A DNA stretch of 64,000 nucleotides, from positions 64,001-128,000 of the forward strand of contig JAJEKV010000572.1 of NCBI GenBank assembly GCA_021234155.1, given 5' to 3'. Below are positions 9,901 through 21,899 of the stretch, piece after piece. A program made the translations under genes and the position numbers. The notes under the pieces are model-generated. The model was not told the DNA's origin. It worked only from the letters and a program-made list of their open reading frames with translations, and did not search any database. Source of the stretch: Isoetes taiwanensis. Lineage: Eukaryota > Streptophyta > Lycopodiopsida > Isoetales > Isoetaceae. Positions within the stretch are counted from its first letter, which is position 1. Each line of letters starts with the position of its first letter.

Positions 9901-11764
9901 TCTGCCCTGAGTTCAGATTTCTCCATCCAAGCAAGGGCAATACGCTATATTACATCCCAACCATGTCAATTGCGGCTATAAAATATGAAATAATAATATA
10001 TCTAGTCATACCCGGTGCTTCGGAAGTTCTATTGTTATCGGTCATTGTCTAGATTTGCTTCTTCATCTCCCCGCAATTGTATTCTAATATTCTAACCAAT
10101 TTATGTCGGTCCCGGTTGCGAATGGCTAATATGGGATGCACAAATGAGTCTCGGCTTGTAGCCGGGCTAATGCATTCTTATCAAGTTCGACCGCAAATAA
10201 TCTCGGCAGGACGAAGATATTCGTAGTTTTCCGATGGGGGTTGGCAAGGAGTATAGAAAATGATGCGTCATCTTTTAGAGAGCTTGGATTCACGTTTGAT
10301 ACTGAGCCATGCGTGCCACAAAAGTTCAGCCTAGAGGATATTATGCTAGACACTCCACCAGATATTTATGTGGTGGATCTAGTTGGCTCTCAAGATAGTG
10401 TAGATTGGTTAGATAAGAAAGTCCTTGAGACCGGCATTTCATTTCGCGGCTTGTGCAACCAAGTGGGCGGCTTGATTTGATAACCCGATTCGCGTTGGAT
10501 TTTTTGTTTTATTTCGTCATTCCAAAAATCAACGAAGCTACATTTGCCTTGCGATGGAATTGTGGAGAAAAAAAAAGGTAAGATGCTTCTGTTTATAGAT
10601 TAAAATCAATGCATGTGGAAATTTAGATACTGTTATTGGGATAGTTCGCAAAGTTATGTCTTCGCAAAAGGCTGGAGCAGGTTTGTCAAGGCAAAGAATT
10701 TGGGTGAATGATGTGGTTTCGTTTGAGAGAGATATCCAAGGTAAAAAAATTTTACATCACCGGCGAAGGGATCCTTCTGCCGGTCTTTGGAAATTACAAG
10801 ATGTTGATGCGGGATGCAAATGACCCCTTTCGCGAAAAGTTTTCGTTTGTTTGGAGTCGATATTTGGTATTGAAGCAACTTAAATTCTATCTTTTGATAT
10901 AACTATAATATGGTAGTTTTGAGCTCAGATTAGCTCCTGGTTGATCCAGAAATTTTTGAGCTCATAATTTAGCTTATGGTTGATCCAGAATTTTTGAGGC
11001 ACTGCCTTATGTATATAAGCATGATGTAGAATACAAAAAACTGGATATATGATATGATATAGATTTCTAAAATCAGTTTTTCAAAATGGAATTTGAAGAT
11101 AAAAATATGAAGAAGATGAATATGATCAGGATGGATATCAAGAAGATGAATGCCACGATGAATAAGGATATGACAATAATATAGCTTGTTTTAATTTGTA
11201 TAGGCCTATTTGTGCTATGGGTATTTTGAAAAAGCGAGATGAATTTAGTGATGGACATGGAGTTGGAGATGGTTGATCCGTAATTTTTGAGCTCATAATT
11301 TAGCTTCCGGTTGATCCGGAGAAAGAGAAAAAAGAAGGAATTAGAAATGACATATGGATTTACCCCTAGAATTTCTACAACGAGAATATTGGGTAGTCAA
11401 AAAGTGGAACTCCCATATCCTCAGTCCAACATCTTTAGAGAAGCAACAAAATGCAATCTGAATGAGGAACTTGGTGTCCAGATAGTGGGAGAACCTCGCC
11501 GACGACTCCTTGCAAATCCAAGGCATTAATGTCCCATGTGTTAAAGCTGCCCGATCAAAATTTGCCTAAAAATGCCATCGCCCACCTGGCTGGCATCGTC
11601 ACGACAAATGTCACGGCAAATGTCAGACCTGTCACGCAATTTGCTCTGTGATGCAGCTAATCAAGCTATGTTCAAGTGTTTTGAGGTATGCAGATTTTAG
11701 GTTGTTACACAAAACTTGCTCGATTTTTAGGTTGCTCGAACAAAGATAGGTATACATAAATTTC
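9901..11764. other. CACTA interior, no firm gene
   Basis: A plus-strand frame at 10241-10480 (containing DIMLDTPPDIYVVDLVG) looks protein-like but matches no family I know. The phrase TTTTGAG(C)TCA..TTTAGCT(T/C)..GGTTGATCC recurs near 10920, 10963 and 11284. Otherwise the stretch is AT-rich without a recognisable gene. Confidence 0.4.
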
Positions 11765-12060
11765 ATAACCGACAAATGTCGACAAATGTCACAAATGTCG
11801 GGACGCCGCATGCGACGTCATGTGACATTACAGAACATAAGACACGCCGTCGATGCATTTTGCCCGCATGTCTTTGCCCGGTCGCATGTGACCGGATCTT
11901 GACCGTTGACTATACCGCCGCGATGCGACGTGGTCTACGTAACGCACGACGACACGATGCAGACGCTTTTCGTTGGGTGTAACGCCAAGTCGTAGGTGAC
12001 CTGGCATGTGACCGTTGACACTACGTCGCCGGCGACGTCACGTCGCATGCGACGTTAAAG
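11765..12060. repeat. Second CG-rich GCATGCGACGT block inside the CACTA element
   Basis: The words CGACAAATGTC, GCATGCGACGTCA and TCGCATGCGACGT recur, resembling the subterminal arrays at both element ends but about 4 kb internal. It may be a nested related element or internal duplication of an end; no paired terminal repeats were found. Confidence 0.55.
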
Positions 12061-12394
12061 ATTTCTATATAAACAACTTTTTTCTCGGCCTTCATTGTTA
12101 TTTTCTTTTGCTCCTCTTCCGGCCTAAGCGCCTTTGGTGTTCTTCTTTTTTAACCATATCTTATACTTGTTGTCGCCTCTACATGGATCACCATGGTCAT
12201 CGGCATGATCGACGCCTTTGGAGATGGCCAGAGACGATTGATGTTTGTCTTTACCACCGGGGAGGTCGGATATGCGGAACCGTCACATGTAAAGTTTACC
12301 GATTCTTGTATTTAGTAGCCTAGACATATATAAACTAGGAGAGGGCGTAATCTGCGAGTAGTAAAAAAAACGCAGTGTTTTTGGTCAAGGACAC

Positions 12395-12660
12395 CGGCCG
12401 CCTCCACCTTGAGTGGAGAGGACCAGATGTGCAGTGCCCAAACTCACCTTCATACCTTACTAAGTACAATGTAGATTACAAAATTGAGGTGTCGGCGTAG
12501 TCAAGGTCATATGTCGACTTCACCTTGAGTGGAGGGACTCTATGTATCGAGGGCCAGCTGCCTCCAAAAGATCTTTATTGAAATTGAAACTTATATAAGG
12601 GTCGTACTCGGGAAAGGGCATGGTCGGCTTCACCTTGAGTGGATAGGACTACGTGTCCGG
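12395..12660 (+). repeat. Three tandem copies of a ~110-bp unit
   Basis: CACCTTGAGTGGA preceded by CGGC or CGACTT occurs at about 12405, 12521 and 12631, with spacings of 116 and 110 bp. Matching sequence around each copy marks a short tandem array. No coding function is visible. Confidence 0.7.
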
Positions 12661-12675
12661 GCCCAATTCTGTCCA

Positions 12676-12714
12676 TTTAGGATTTAGGGTTTAGGGTTTA
12701 GGGTTTAGGGTTTA
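12676..12714 (+). repeat. Short interstitial telomere-type repeat (TTTAGGG)4
   Basis: Four perfect TTTAGGG units follow one imperfect unit. This is the common plant telomere motif. It lies inside the CACTA element and is too short to mark a chromosome end. Confidence 0.85.
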
Positions 12715-12739
12715 TACTACCATATATTGTATCTATCAC

Positions 12740-14009
12740 AGCGTTCAAACTATTGTGCAGTATATAGTACTTACCTTTTGTAATTGGCAGAGGGACAAAA
12801 TAGTTTGCGATTGTAAAAGATGTATGGGGCTGAAGAGACGACTTAGAACGGTTGTTGAAGACCATCTGATAAGATTTGGTACATTTGAACAACCCACCAG
12901 ATCTGATGCTCGTCATGGATATCAGGTTGGTATACAATTATGATTTTTTTTTTTTTTAAGAGTATCTCCCGGTTAAGTATATATTCAAGATGTTTATGAT
13001 ATCTAAATATGTAGGTAGATGATGCCGATGTCTCCTCCAAACTAGATGTGGATTTTGGTTTAATGTTGTCCATAGAGGCATATGGCCAAGCAAAGAACCG
13101 ATTCATCAATAATGTGGATGGGTGCCGCTCAACGCCGAAGTGTTCCCCTCCCCGCGTGAAAGAACACGAAGGGCTACAATCATGAGAACATTGCATGTGT
13201 CGCACATTTCCCAAGAACGCTGGCCTCACCGCCCGAAAGCGTGAAATTCTCAAGAATTGCAAAGATTAGTCCGACCCTTTGTTAGGCAATCAAGACATTT
13301 GGCTTGTGGCCGATGGACTTACCTATCCCTATGGATCAAGAATTTGCTTATTGGGGAAGAAGATACATCATTATGCGGAGCCGCATTTGTCCGTAAGTCG
13401 GATTCGCCTTATCTCCCAAGACGCCGTATAGAAGTGGAGCGAGATACCCACATTCCATTAATGCCATATGCGTGTCCCGAAAATGATTGGAAAACTTGGC
13501 AAACTTTGACTAAATATGCTTGGCGTATGAGGATTTATGGAATGAATTCCAATCTTTTGCGTCGATAGGCGTGGGGGGCATGTGATGAGGAGTTGAAGTT
13601 TATTGATGGTCGGGCGGGGTTCATGGCAATATTGCGTGGTTCATCAACGCAGTTCTATTGACAACCGTGAGCGATGCAATTGTGAATTTTAGAGTGTCAA
13701 GGAGGGAGGAAGATTTTTTACAAGATCTGTAAAAAGCAGATATATCATGGTGTGTGCTATTAAAAGCATAAACATTGGAGATGAGTTATTCATCAACTAT
13801 CGCTATGATAGACCTCTCCCATTTGAGATGGAACAATAGTATTGTTGTACTAAAAAAAAGGAATAAAGAGTTTTTTTTTTTTTTTAATATGTTTTTTGTC
13901 ATTCGTGAGTCTATACAAATGGTTGTATGTATTTTATACTTATTACATTATTTGACATGATGGTTAATACGTTACTCCTGGTTAATGAACTCATTCAGAG
14001 CGGTCTCCA
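12740..14009 (+). other. CACTA upstream coding relics, unassigned
   Basis: Several short plus-strand frames, such as 13257-13568 and the stretch near 13020-13260, have protein-like composition but are broken by stops and frame changes. They precede the transposase domain and may be its decayed N-terminal exons. I recognise no domain. A T-run at 12944-12958 and a homopolymer at 13871-13884 are present. Confidence 0.4.
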
Positions 14010-16740
14010 TCCCGATCCATTAGTTCTAAGTTACAGGCAAAGGGAAACCTATCGTCAGTGAATTTCAAGCCAGAGCGCACCAATATGAAGATATTGCATA
14101 CGATCAATATGAAGAGGATGAAACTATTGACGAACCCGAGAACGAAGTCTTTCGTGACGAGCCGATGCTCGATATGTTGCACGCTCTTCAAGAATTACCT
14201 GATATTGATTTAGATGATGTCGAGGATGGTGGTGGAGAGGATATGGTAGAAGATGTGGGATACCCTTCGAGGATTGGTCGTACTGACGATGACCCTATTG
14301 TTATCGAAGCAGAAACGCAGTTATTTCCTCGCATCGAACCTCTCGTTTGTCGGCGTGGCCGCTAATTCTCAATCTCCAAACCAAGTTCAAGTGGAGCAAT
14401 GCAAGTGTCTCGCTCTATTGAGGTGACATACTTATCAAGTCTTTCTATCTTACCACCATCTCCATCTTTTATCTTACCACTCTTAGATGCGCAGGTTATT
14501 GCACGAGAAGATCCTTCCGAGAGAAGAACAATATGCCTACCACGGATCTCAAGTTAAGAAAATGATTCAAGCAACCGCCTTGGTTATAAAGTCATACATG
14601 CATGTCCAAATGATTGTATGATCTTCTATCCCCCCGCCGAGCATGAGAAGTCCACTCATTGTCTCGTATGTAATGAACCGAGATCTGAGGAATGACCTAA
14701 AGGGAAAAACGGTACCTCAGAAGGTTATTCGACACTTTCCAATAATCCCAAGGTATATGCATCACCACTTCTTACAAATAGTTGTAAATTCACTTATTTT
14801 CGGTACTTATATGTTGCCTATAATTTATTCTATAGGTTAAAGTTGATGTTCCGTTGCAAGACATTGGCTAGCCTAATGGACTTCACGGCTACACATGCAT
14901 CTAGTGATGATGTGATGCGAGTCCCGAGCGACAGTGCAGCTTGGAAGCATGTCGATGCGACATGGCCTGACTTTGGAAAAGAACCACGTAAGCGTGCGTT
15001 TGGGCCTGGCCACCGATGGCGTAAACCCATATGGTACACAATCGACTGCATGGTCTACATGGCCAGTGATGATAGTGAACTACAACATACCCCCATGGTT
15101 GTTGATGAAGAGTGGGCACATTATGATGACTTTATTGATACCTGGGAAGAAAAAACCAAGTAATTTAGATGTGTACCTAAGAATAATTGTGGATGAGTTA
15201 CTCCCTTTGTGGAACACAGGTATTCAGGTCTACGATGCCCATAAAAATGACGTTTTTAATCTTAGAGGTATACTATTGTGGACTATGCATGACTTTCCTG
15301 GGTTTGCCGAGTGTTCTGGGTTTAAGACATCGGGGCACTTCCCTTGCATGATATGTGGGGAAAAGTTGCAAAGACCGATCACTCTAAGCATCCGAAGAAA
15401 GTAGTATCACGAGGGTTTTAGGAAGTATTTGCCGCTCACGCACCCCTTCTAAAGCGGCGTGCACAATTCGATGTAATCGTAGACTATCTGAGAACCACCG
15501 CTGCAATTACCATCTGAGAATGGGGTGAGCGTTGGGATAAGAAGGAAGAGGGGAAAATCCGCTAGCGGAAAACCGTGGGGGCACCTGCAGAATGAGGAGG
15601 TCGTAGCCGACCTAGACATGAGGATGAGGAATTATCTGATGGTGGCGAGGAAGCCGCGGAGGAGGAAGTCTTCTTTGCCAATATGAAAAGGAAGTCGCTT
15701 TTTTTATAGACTACCATATTGGACCGACCTATTGATTCAACACCTTTTAGACCGATGCATATCTTCAAGAACGTGGGAAACTCTTTATGGAAGCATGTAT
15801 TTGGTCAAAAAAGACACAACAAATGCCGGGATGGACCTTAAGGTAAGTAATACAAAGAAAGAGGCATGGATCCAGGTGAAGGGCAACCACTTCCTCCGGC
15901 AAAATGGGTTATTGCTAGGTCTCGACCATCGACCTATTTATGATGATTTAAGGGCCCTTAGAACACCTGTTGGTTACATGCAATCATTGCGAACCGCATT
16001 CACAAGTAGTGGGAGCCGTTTGGTTTAAAGTCCCATGACTGGCATAAGTTCTTGCATGTAAGCAATTGAAGTCCACATATATATGCACTACTATAAAATG
16101 TAACCCATAACTTATATTTGGTGTTTGGATCATGCAGTTCTTCATGCCCCTGACCTTTAGGGGAGTTTTAGACAAGGGACCATTGGAGGCAATAAGTGCC
16201 CTATCAAAGGTCATAAGGTTGTTACCCATGTTGATTTAGTGGTCCCCCGTCTATTTTATTTGTGGCTAAGTTTTTTGTTTTGGACCTCATAGGTGGATGT
16301 GTAAAAAAACTATACCGAAAGACGAAATTGAAGAGATGAAAGTGAAAATGGCAGAGGCATGTTGCTTGTTGGAGAAGGAGTTTCCTACGAGCTTTCTTGA
16401 CAGTCAAACCCATCTTTTGGTACATCTTATTGAGGAAGTGGAGCTCGCGGGAACTGTACATGCCAGATGGATGTTTTTCTTGGAAAGGTTTATGAAGGTA
16501 TTGAAGGATATGGTGCGTCAAAGAGCACGTCCTGAAGGTAGTATGGCAGAGGGATGGCTTGCGAAAGAGTCACTTTTCTATATGAGAATATATTTCCGCC
16601 GTACATCCGGATGCACCCAAACATGGAGTGATGAAGGGGACGAGAAGATTGTGGGGGTAGTGGCAGAAGGCAATGGTATGCAGAAGTCATTTCCGCCTGA
16701 TATGATCATTAAGGTTAATCAATTTCCCCTTTACGTCGCA
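14010..16740 (+). pseudogene. Decayed CACTA transposase (Tnp2/Transposase_21-like plus DUF4218-like)
   Basis: Landmarks occur in the order typical of plant CACTA transposases, in changing frames: DEPMLDMLHALQ (about 14159-14194), HACPNDCMIFYPP and CLVCNEPRSEE (about 14590-14690), VPQKVIRHFPIIPR, ATDGVNPYG (about 15012), DVYLRIIVDELLPLW and LRGILLWTMHDFPG (about 15165-15300), FPCMICGE, KHPKKVVSRGF with LTHPF (about 15388-15450), then from 16297 a longer open frame of 233 codons with CCLLEKEFPTSFLDSQTHL, HARWMFFLERFMKVLK and RPEGSMAEGW, matching the DUF4218-like tail. The frames are joined only by shifts and stops. Some gaps may be introns, but not all. Family assignment is firm and activity is unlikely. 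Confidence 0.88.
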
Positions 16741-17127
16741 TGCGACGTATCCACGTGGCTTTTTTTTTTTGCTACGTGGCTTTTCTACACGCGGATTTTC
16801 GAATTTTCCATCGAAACCGTTTCCGCGTGTCACGCCGCACGCGGCGATACATTAACTTTCACCTCAAGACTTGGCGTGGATTTTGGTGATGTTCCGTGTA
16901 TATTCCACGTGTATATTCCACGTGTATATTTCACGCGGTGTGGCGTGCCACGCGACGCGTCGCGTCGACGTCCGCGTCTGCCACGCCGTCTACGCTGACG
17001 CTCGCCGATTAACGTCGCATGCGGCGCGACGCCGCATATCGGCGATAATACTAACAACGTCTGACGCGGCGATGCGTCTGGCGACGCCGTCGACGTCAGC
17101 AGACGCCGCTGCAGACGTCGCTATTGG
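16725..17127. repeat. CACTA right subterminal CG-rich palindromic array
   Basis: GTCGCATGCGACGT near 16735, CACGTGTATATTCCACGTGTATATT near 16906-16930, and repeated GACGCCG/CGTCG words up to the right terminal repeat mirror the left array. The composition contrasts with both flanks. Open frames on both strands here are compositional. Confidence 0.75.
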
Positions 17128-17156
17128 CGTCGCTAAATGGCCTTTTTCTTGTTGTG
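17128..17156 (-). repeat. CACTA right terminal inverted repeat
   Basis: The reverse complement starts CACAACAAGAAAAAGG and pairs with the left end at 25 of 29 positions. TAT follows at 17157-17159. Confidence 0.93.
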
Positions 17157-17159
17157 TAT

Positions 17160-18227
17160 TAGAGCAAATGCTTTCGGTTGTCTTCAAGAAATACGTCCGC
17201 CAACAGAAAAAAGGACCGAGGAAGCCCTGCTGAGTCCCTCCCTGGAGCCCGAAATCCCTCCCTGCCAAATCCCTGAAAAAAAAAATATGAATGAATGCAG
17301 TTTGCGCGCAAAGACAGATTTTTGCCGTCTGGCATGAATTTGATACACATTATTTTTGAGTTTTCAATCTGCGCTCCATCATTGCAACAGCACTTCAAAA
17401 TGGACAATCGTAACAGACCCAGAAGCTTGTGTTGAGAATAGCCCACGTTTACTTCTAGCTCGATCAAATCTATTCCTTGGACCATTCACACAAAAACAAC
17501 TCCAAAGGACTCCGGAATCGGATTTGGCAATGGTATCCATGCAAACATCATGTGAGACCTCTTTATCCTTTAAAATGCTGATCTACATACTGGCATGGCT
17601 GATTTTTGTTGCATCTCTTCATAGCTGCAACTCCCACAAGGAAAAGAAGGCGCATATACATCCAAACATTATTTTTCTTTACTCAAACTTTTTTTTCCCC
17701 CTGATCAAAGCTCATATTTTTCTCATATTTCAGTGGGCTTGGAAAATGCATGGAAAATAAAGCTAAAGGGTGGTTTCTACTTCAAAAAAATTATGGTATC
17801 ACTGAATGGATGGTTTTAAGCGAGAGCTTCATCCAAAGATTTGAAGTGCCAATCACACAACAAGATTTTATTGAGAGTTGCAAATTTTGGTCTCGAAAGA
17901 TGGTGAAAGTGTTCCACATTTTGTAGAATGATTTCGTGCATACATGCTCAAGTGCCAAAGGTACAAAGTAGAATGGCCTACCTTTCATTGGGTTTGTTAC
18001 TTTGTGAGAGGGCCCAGTCATGCTACAGAGTTCACAAGAAGATGTTCAAGTATTTTCATTGAGGTATTTTCATTCTATGCAACAAGCCTTTGCATAAGCT
18101 CTTGAAATATATGAATTGTTGATATCCTGGGATATGAAAATATTTCATATCAAAGCACTTCCCTAAGATAGAAAAAGGTATACACACTCAAATAATGAAT
18201 ATATCGCACAATAATAAAGAGTTCCAG
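17160..18227. other. Right flank of the CACTA element, no recognisable gene
   Basis: A 134-codon plus-strand frame (17356-17760) contains a hydrophobic stretch, IYILAWLIFVASL, but no known domain. The rest is AT-rich with no recognisable gene. Confidence 0.35.
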
Positions 18228-18700
18228 GGGGATAAATCACTAGCTTTGAGACCATAAACCATACCCCCAAAACAATTGAATAGCTTATTATTAAAAAGAA
18301 AGAAAGAAAAAAACATAGATTCAATAGATAAAATAAATATGTTAGTTTGCTATTACATTGGTTAAAGCATTCTTATTAGGATATCGAATTAATTTCGTAG
18401 AGGTTCGAGTCTCTGTATTTCAAATTCTAATATGTGTACAATCACAAGTGGTTCTAAGGGGATTTGATGTGGATGCATAAATCACCATTCCTGAGACCAT
18501 AGACCATACCCCTAACACAATTGAATGGGTTATTATAGAAAAAACAAAATATGGATTCGGTATAAAAAATAAGTGGGTTAGCTCGCTGATTGCATTGGTT
18601 AAAGCATTCTTATTAAGATATTGTATTATTTTGATAGGAGTTTAAGTCTCCGCATTTTATATTCTAAAATCTTAGATGAACCCGTATAGAGATGAGTTTC
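18228..18700 (+). repeat. Two tandem tRNA-related (SINE-like) repeats
   Basis: Two copies of a ~245-bp unit each contain a box-A-like GTTAGYTYGCTRATTRCATTGG (about 18341 and 18577), ATTGGTTAAAGCATTCTTATTA, and a box-B-like region (AGGTTCGAGTCTC near 18401; GGAGTTTAAGTCTC near 18637) at tRNA-like spacing of about 60 bases. The shared prefix is GAGACCATARACCATACCCC. This suggests a tRNA-derived SINE or a decayed tRNA in tandem; neither copy folds as a full tRNA by eye. A related phrase (TTTCATATTTCAAAACCTTAG) continues to about 18960. Confidence 0.6.
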
Positions 18701-19239
18701 CATATTTCATATTCCAAAACCTTAGGCAAATCTATATTTCATATTTCAAAAGCATAGGCACCCCCAGTCACAAATCACCATAATCGAAATGAGAGGCACC
18801 CAGAGGCCATAACATATGATCTAGGTCATAGGATGGAGGGATCCAACGATCGAGGTTGTCTGGGGCGCACTTTGTCTAGAATATGTTAGGCGAACTCGTA
18901 TAGAGATGAGTCCCGGCATTTCATATTTCAAAACCTTAGAGAATCTGTATCCCATATTTCGAAATCATATGCAACCCCAATCATAAATGACCATAATCAA
19001 AACAAGAGGCTCCCAGAAGTCCCAACATATGATCTGGGCTATAGGATGGACAGATCCGACGATTGAGACAACTATCCAAAAAAAGAGGAACATGGGGGAA
19101 AAACATTTGACCTGATTTGGAACTGGGGCGATGGAGAAAAATGAGTTCAAAGTGGATCAAAAGTTCTGGCAGTGAACTATCATAGAAAAACATCAAGCAA
19201 TTTGATCTAGATCAAGCACGACGGATAACAATCAATTTG
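18701..19239. other. Repetitive AT-rich sequence, no gene seen
   Basis: Two diverged copies of a phrase around CACAAATCACCATAATCGAAA..GAGGC(A/T)CCCAGA..CATATGATCT occur near 18769 and 18983. No coding domain is visible. Confidence 0.5.
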
Positions 19240-19530
19240 ACAGATCTTCATCAAAGAAAAACGGATGTTTTTATTGTGGAGGACCACATCTTGAAGTAGA
19301 TTACCCAAAATTAAGTGCAAGAAGAGACCAAAATGACCGAGGCAATCGAGGAGAACGAACGGATCTAGGCAGAATAGAATTTAGACCAAATCCTCGCCCT
19401 AGCGGACCTCCGCCCCAAGTGTGTCATTTGGAGGAGCTTCCACGCGAGCCAGGCACCAAGACGAATAAACAAGTAAGTTTGCTGACGAAATGCAAAAGAA
19501 AAAGGCGAAGTTGCAAATTGCCTACTTAAA
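19240..19530 (+). pseudogene. Retrotransposon gag zinc-knuckle relic
   Basis: One frame reads CFYCGGPHLEVDYPK (19264-19308), a CX2CX3HX4C gag knuckle as found in plant Ty3/Gypsy Gag, but with the last Cys replaced by Tyr. A basic, Pro-rich stretch follows (RPNPRPSGPPPQ) before the frame closes near 19527. No protease or reverse transcriptase follows. The assignment rests on one motif. Confidence 0.45.
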
Positions 19531-20278
19531 GTAGTTTTAGTTAAGTTGTTAAGTGAGCAACTCCGTGAAGGAGGTTAGGATTAATTCTGTAAGTTTTAAA
19601 GACAACAACTATGTGTGCAGCATAATTGTCATTGTTCATTATTGAAATATCATATCATATCATAATATATATACAATAACTTAAGCACCCCCCTTGTCCA
19701 TAGAGATTTTGATCTTGACCGTCGATCGTGAAATCGGCGGTTCTCATAGAGCCACCTCGACATTCCCCAAGCACCCCCTTATATATAAGCCACTGAGGTG
19801 TCGCCGTCTCAATTGTCCAAATTCGAGATCAACGGCTTAGATCAAAAGCCCCCTTATTTAGAGGTTTTAATCTAGGCCGTCGAATGTGCGAAATAAATGG
19901 CCCAGATGTTGCCACGTGTATTGAATGCATTCAATGCCACATGATGAGGTGGCAGCAATATTTGGTGTAGCAAATCTTAACCGTTGGATCAAAAAGTGAG
20001 CATAAATCCTAGCCATTAACTTTTTAATATTAAATTTTTTTTTAAAAGGAGGTGAGGTGGCACTCTCATTAATAAAAAACTAGTGAGGTGGCAAAGTATT
20101 TACGAGTGGACATTCTAGGAAGCTTCCTTTTGCTTAATCAGCTTCAAAGGCATGTAGCTTGCAGTAGAGGGGTCAGATGAAGGTGGGGCCCACACTGTTG
20201 GATTGCTTTCGTCGAGAGCTTTTCAACGAGTGGTGCTTTGGCACTATTTTCTCGCAGTTGGAGCCAACATGATCGAAT
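19531..20278. other. No recognisable gene
   Basis: Contains several diverged copies of a phrase built on ACCGTCGATCG, GGCCGTCGAATGT and ACCGTTGGATCAA (about 19718, 19876 and 19980), a low-complexity repeated theme. No coding domain is visible. Confidence 0.5.
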
Positions 20279-21085
20279 ACTAAGAATCTTCTGGGAATCT
20301 TTAAAAGAATCTTTGGAAATCTAGGAGAATCTCTCTGAAATTTTTGAGAATCTAGGGGAATCTTGATGGAATTTTGGAGAATCTAAGAGAATCTTCATAG
20401 AATCTTGGGGAATCTAGGAGAATCTTCATAGAATCTTGGGGAGCCTAGAGGAATCATGGGATAATCATTGGGAATCTAAGGGAGTCTTAGGAGAATTTAT
20501 GGAAATTGTTATAAAATCTTTAAGAATCTATGAGAATTTAGATCAAATCTTGGAGAATTTAAGGGAATTCTAATAAAATCTAAGGGAATCTCCATATAAT
20601 CTTAAGAATCTAGGGGAATCTTTGTAGAATCTTAGAGAATCTAAGGGGAAATCTAAGGGTATCTATAGGAATCTTGGTGCAATCTTGGAAAATGTAGGGG
20701 AATCTTCATAGGATCTTAAATAATCTATAAGAATCTCAAGAGAATCTTAGGGATTCTATCGAGAATCTTTGGGAATCTAGGAAAATCTGTAGGAATCTTC
20801 ATAAAAACTTTAAGAATCTATGCTAATCTAGAAGAAATCTTGGGGTCTCTAGGGGAATCTTAATAAAATCTAAGGGAATCTAAGGGAATTTAAGAGAACC
20901 TTTAAGAATCTAGGCAAGTGTATGAAAATCTTTCTAGAATCTTTGAGAATCTAGAAGAATCTTGATGGAATCTTAAAGAATCTAAGAGAATCTTGATAGA
21001 ATCTTGGGGAATCTAGTAGAATCGTCATAGAATCTCTAAGAATCTATGGCAATTTAGATGGAATCTTGGAGAATCTAAGGGAACA
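20279..21085 (+). repeat. AATCT-rich degenerate minisatellite (~0.8 kb)
   Basis: The region is built from variants of GGGAATCTAAGAGAATCTTNATAGAATCTT, with AATCT or AATCTT recurring every 10-15 bases throughout. Higher-order repeats occur, such as GAATCTTCATAGAATCTTGGGGA. No coding frame crosses it. Confidence 0.9.
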
Positions 21086-21770
21086 ATGACATGCATTAAC
21101 ATAACTAGTTGTTTGATCTAGCTTGGTAACTAAATTTGTTTAAATGGCCTCTTTAACTTAACCTTATGAATAGTGCAGTAGTTCATTTACTGATTATTGT
21201 AGCTCGGCACTATTTGGTCTCACTTTGTGTAAAGAGGTTGTCTAATTCTATTTGGTCTTAGTAAGATAAGTCTGGAATGATGGTTTAGGACAAATAACGT
21301 ACTCACCACCCTAACATTGCTTTGTTGTGTGACCGTTGGGTTCTGCCTAAAATCATTCATGGTACAACCACTCATAATGCAACTACTCATAGTACAAAAA
21401 CTTGTATATATATATAAAGAAACTTTTTAGTCTAAAGGGCTGGACTTGATTATTTTTCTAGTTGCGGATTCAACTAGGGTTGCAACCATGGACTTGGTTG
21501 TGTCAAAATTACCATATAATTTCTTGATCGAGGATGATCAATCACGGGAAGGGGAGGAATTGATATGGTGGTGCTCCGGGGACTGGTGGTCGGAGTAAGA
21601 GAAAGAGAAAGAAAGACGGAAATGTTCAAGTAATCCCTTTGGTTAATTATTTATATGGTTAAGGACCATTAGATTAAAGGATGCACCTAATAAAAAGTTA
21701 AGCCATTAAGAAAGGAAAAAACCTTTCTATAAACGTATGGGATATTTCAACAAAAAAGGGGCCTAATATA
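21086..21770. other. No recognisable gene
   Basis: AT-rich sequence with a short TA microsatellite near 21405-21416 and purine-rich AAGAGAAAGAGAAAGAAAG near 21596. It ends at the LINE tail. Confidence 0.45.
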
Positions 21771-21796
21771 TTAGAATAGAATAGAATAGAATTATT
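21771..21796 (-). repeat. LINE 3' tail, TATTC pentanucleotide repeat
   Basis: AGAATAGAATAGAATAGAAT on the plus strand is (TATTC)n on the element's sense strand. The sequence just inside it (TGTCCCTTGTGCC) matches the sequence inside the tail at 5874-5906. Confidence 0.85.
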
Positions 21797-21899
21797 GTCC
21801 CTTGTGCCCTAAGGCCCTTGGACTGATGTAGCATGGGCGAGCTCCCTAAAGGGCGCTACAAGCACATCACGATGTTATATTGTCGTTATCAACCAGCTT

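Larger units (their letters stand above)
7631..17156 (+). mobile_element. CACTA (En/Spm) DNA transposon, complete ends
   Basis: Both ends can be placed to the base. The left end begins CACAACAAGAGAATGG at 7631, and the reverse complement of the right end begins CACAACAAGAAAAAGG at 17156. Over 29 positions 25 match, both reaching TTTAGCGACG. The trinucleotide TAT flanks both ends (7628-7630 and 17157-17159), the 3-bp target duplication expected of CACTA elements. The interior holds CG-rich palindromic subterminal arrays, a decayed Tnp2-type transposase with a DUF4218-like region, and a piece of a host SNF2 helicase gene on the opposite strand. The length is 9526 bp. The transposase has many frame breaks, so the copy is probably non-autonomous now. 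Confidence 0.93.

Noticed and set aside
12676-12714. True telomere
   Set aside because: Only four perfect units, inside a transposon and flanked by non-telomeric sequence.
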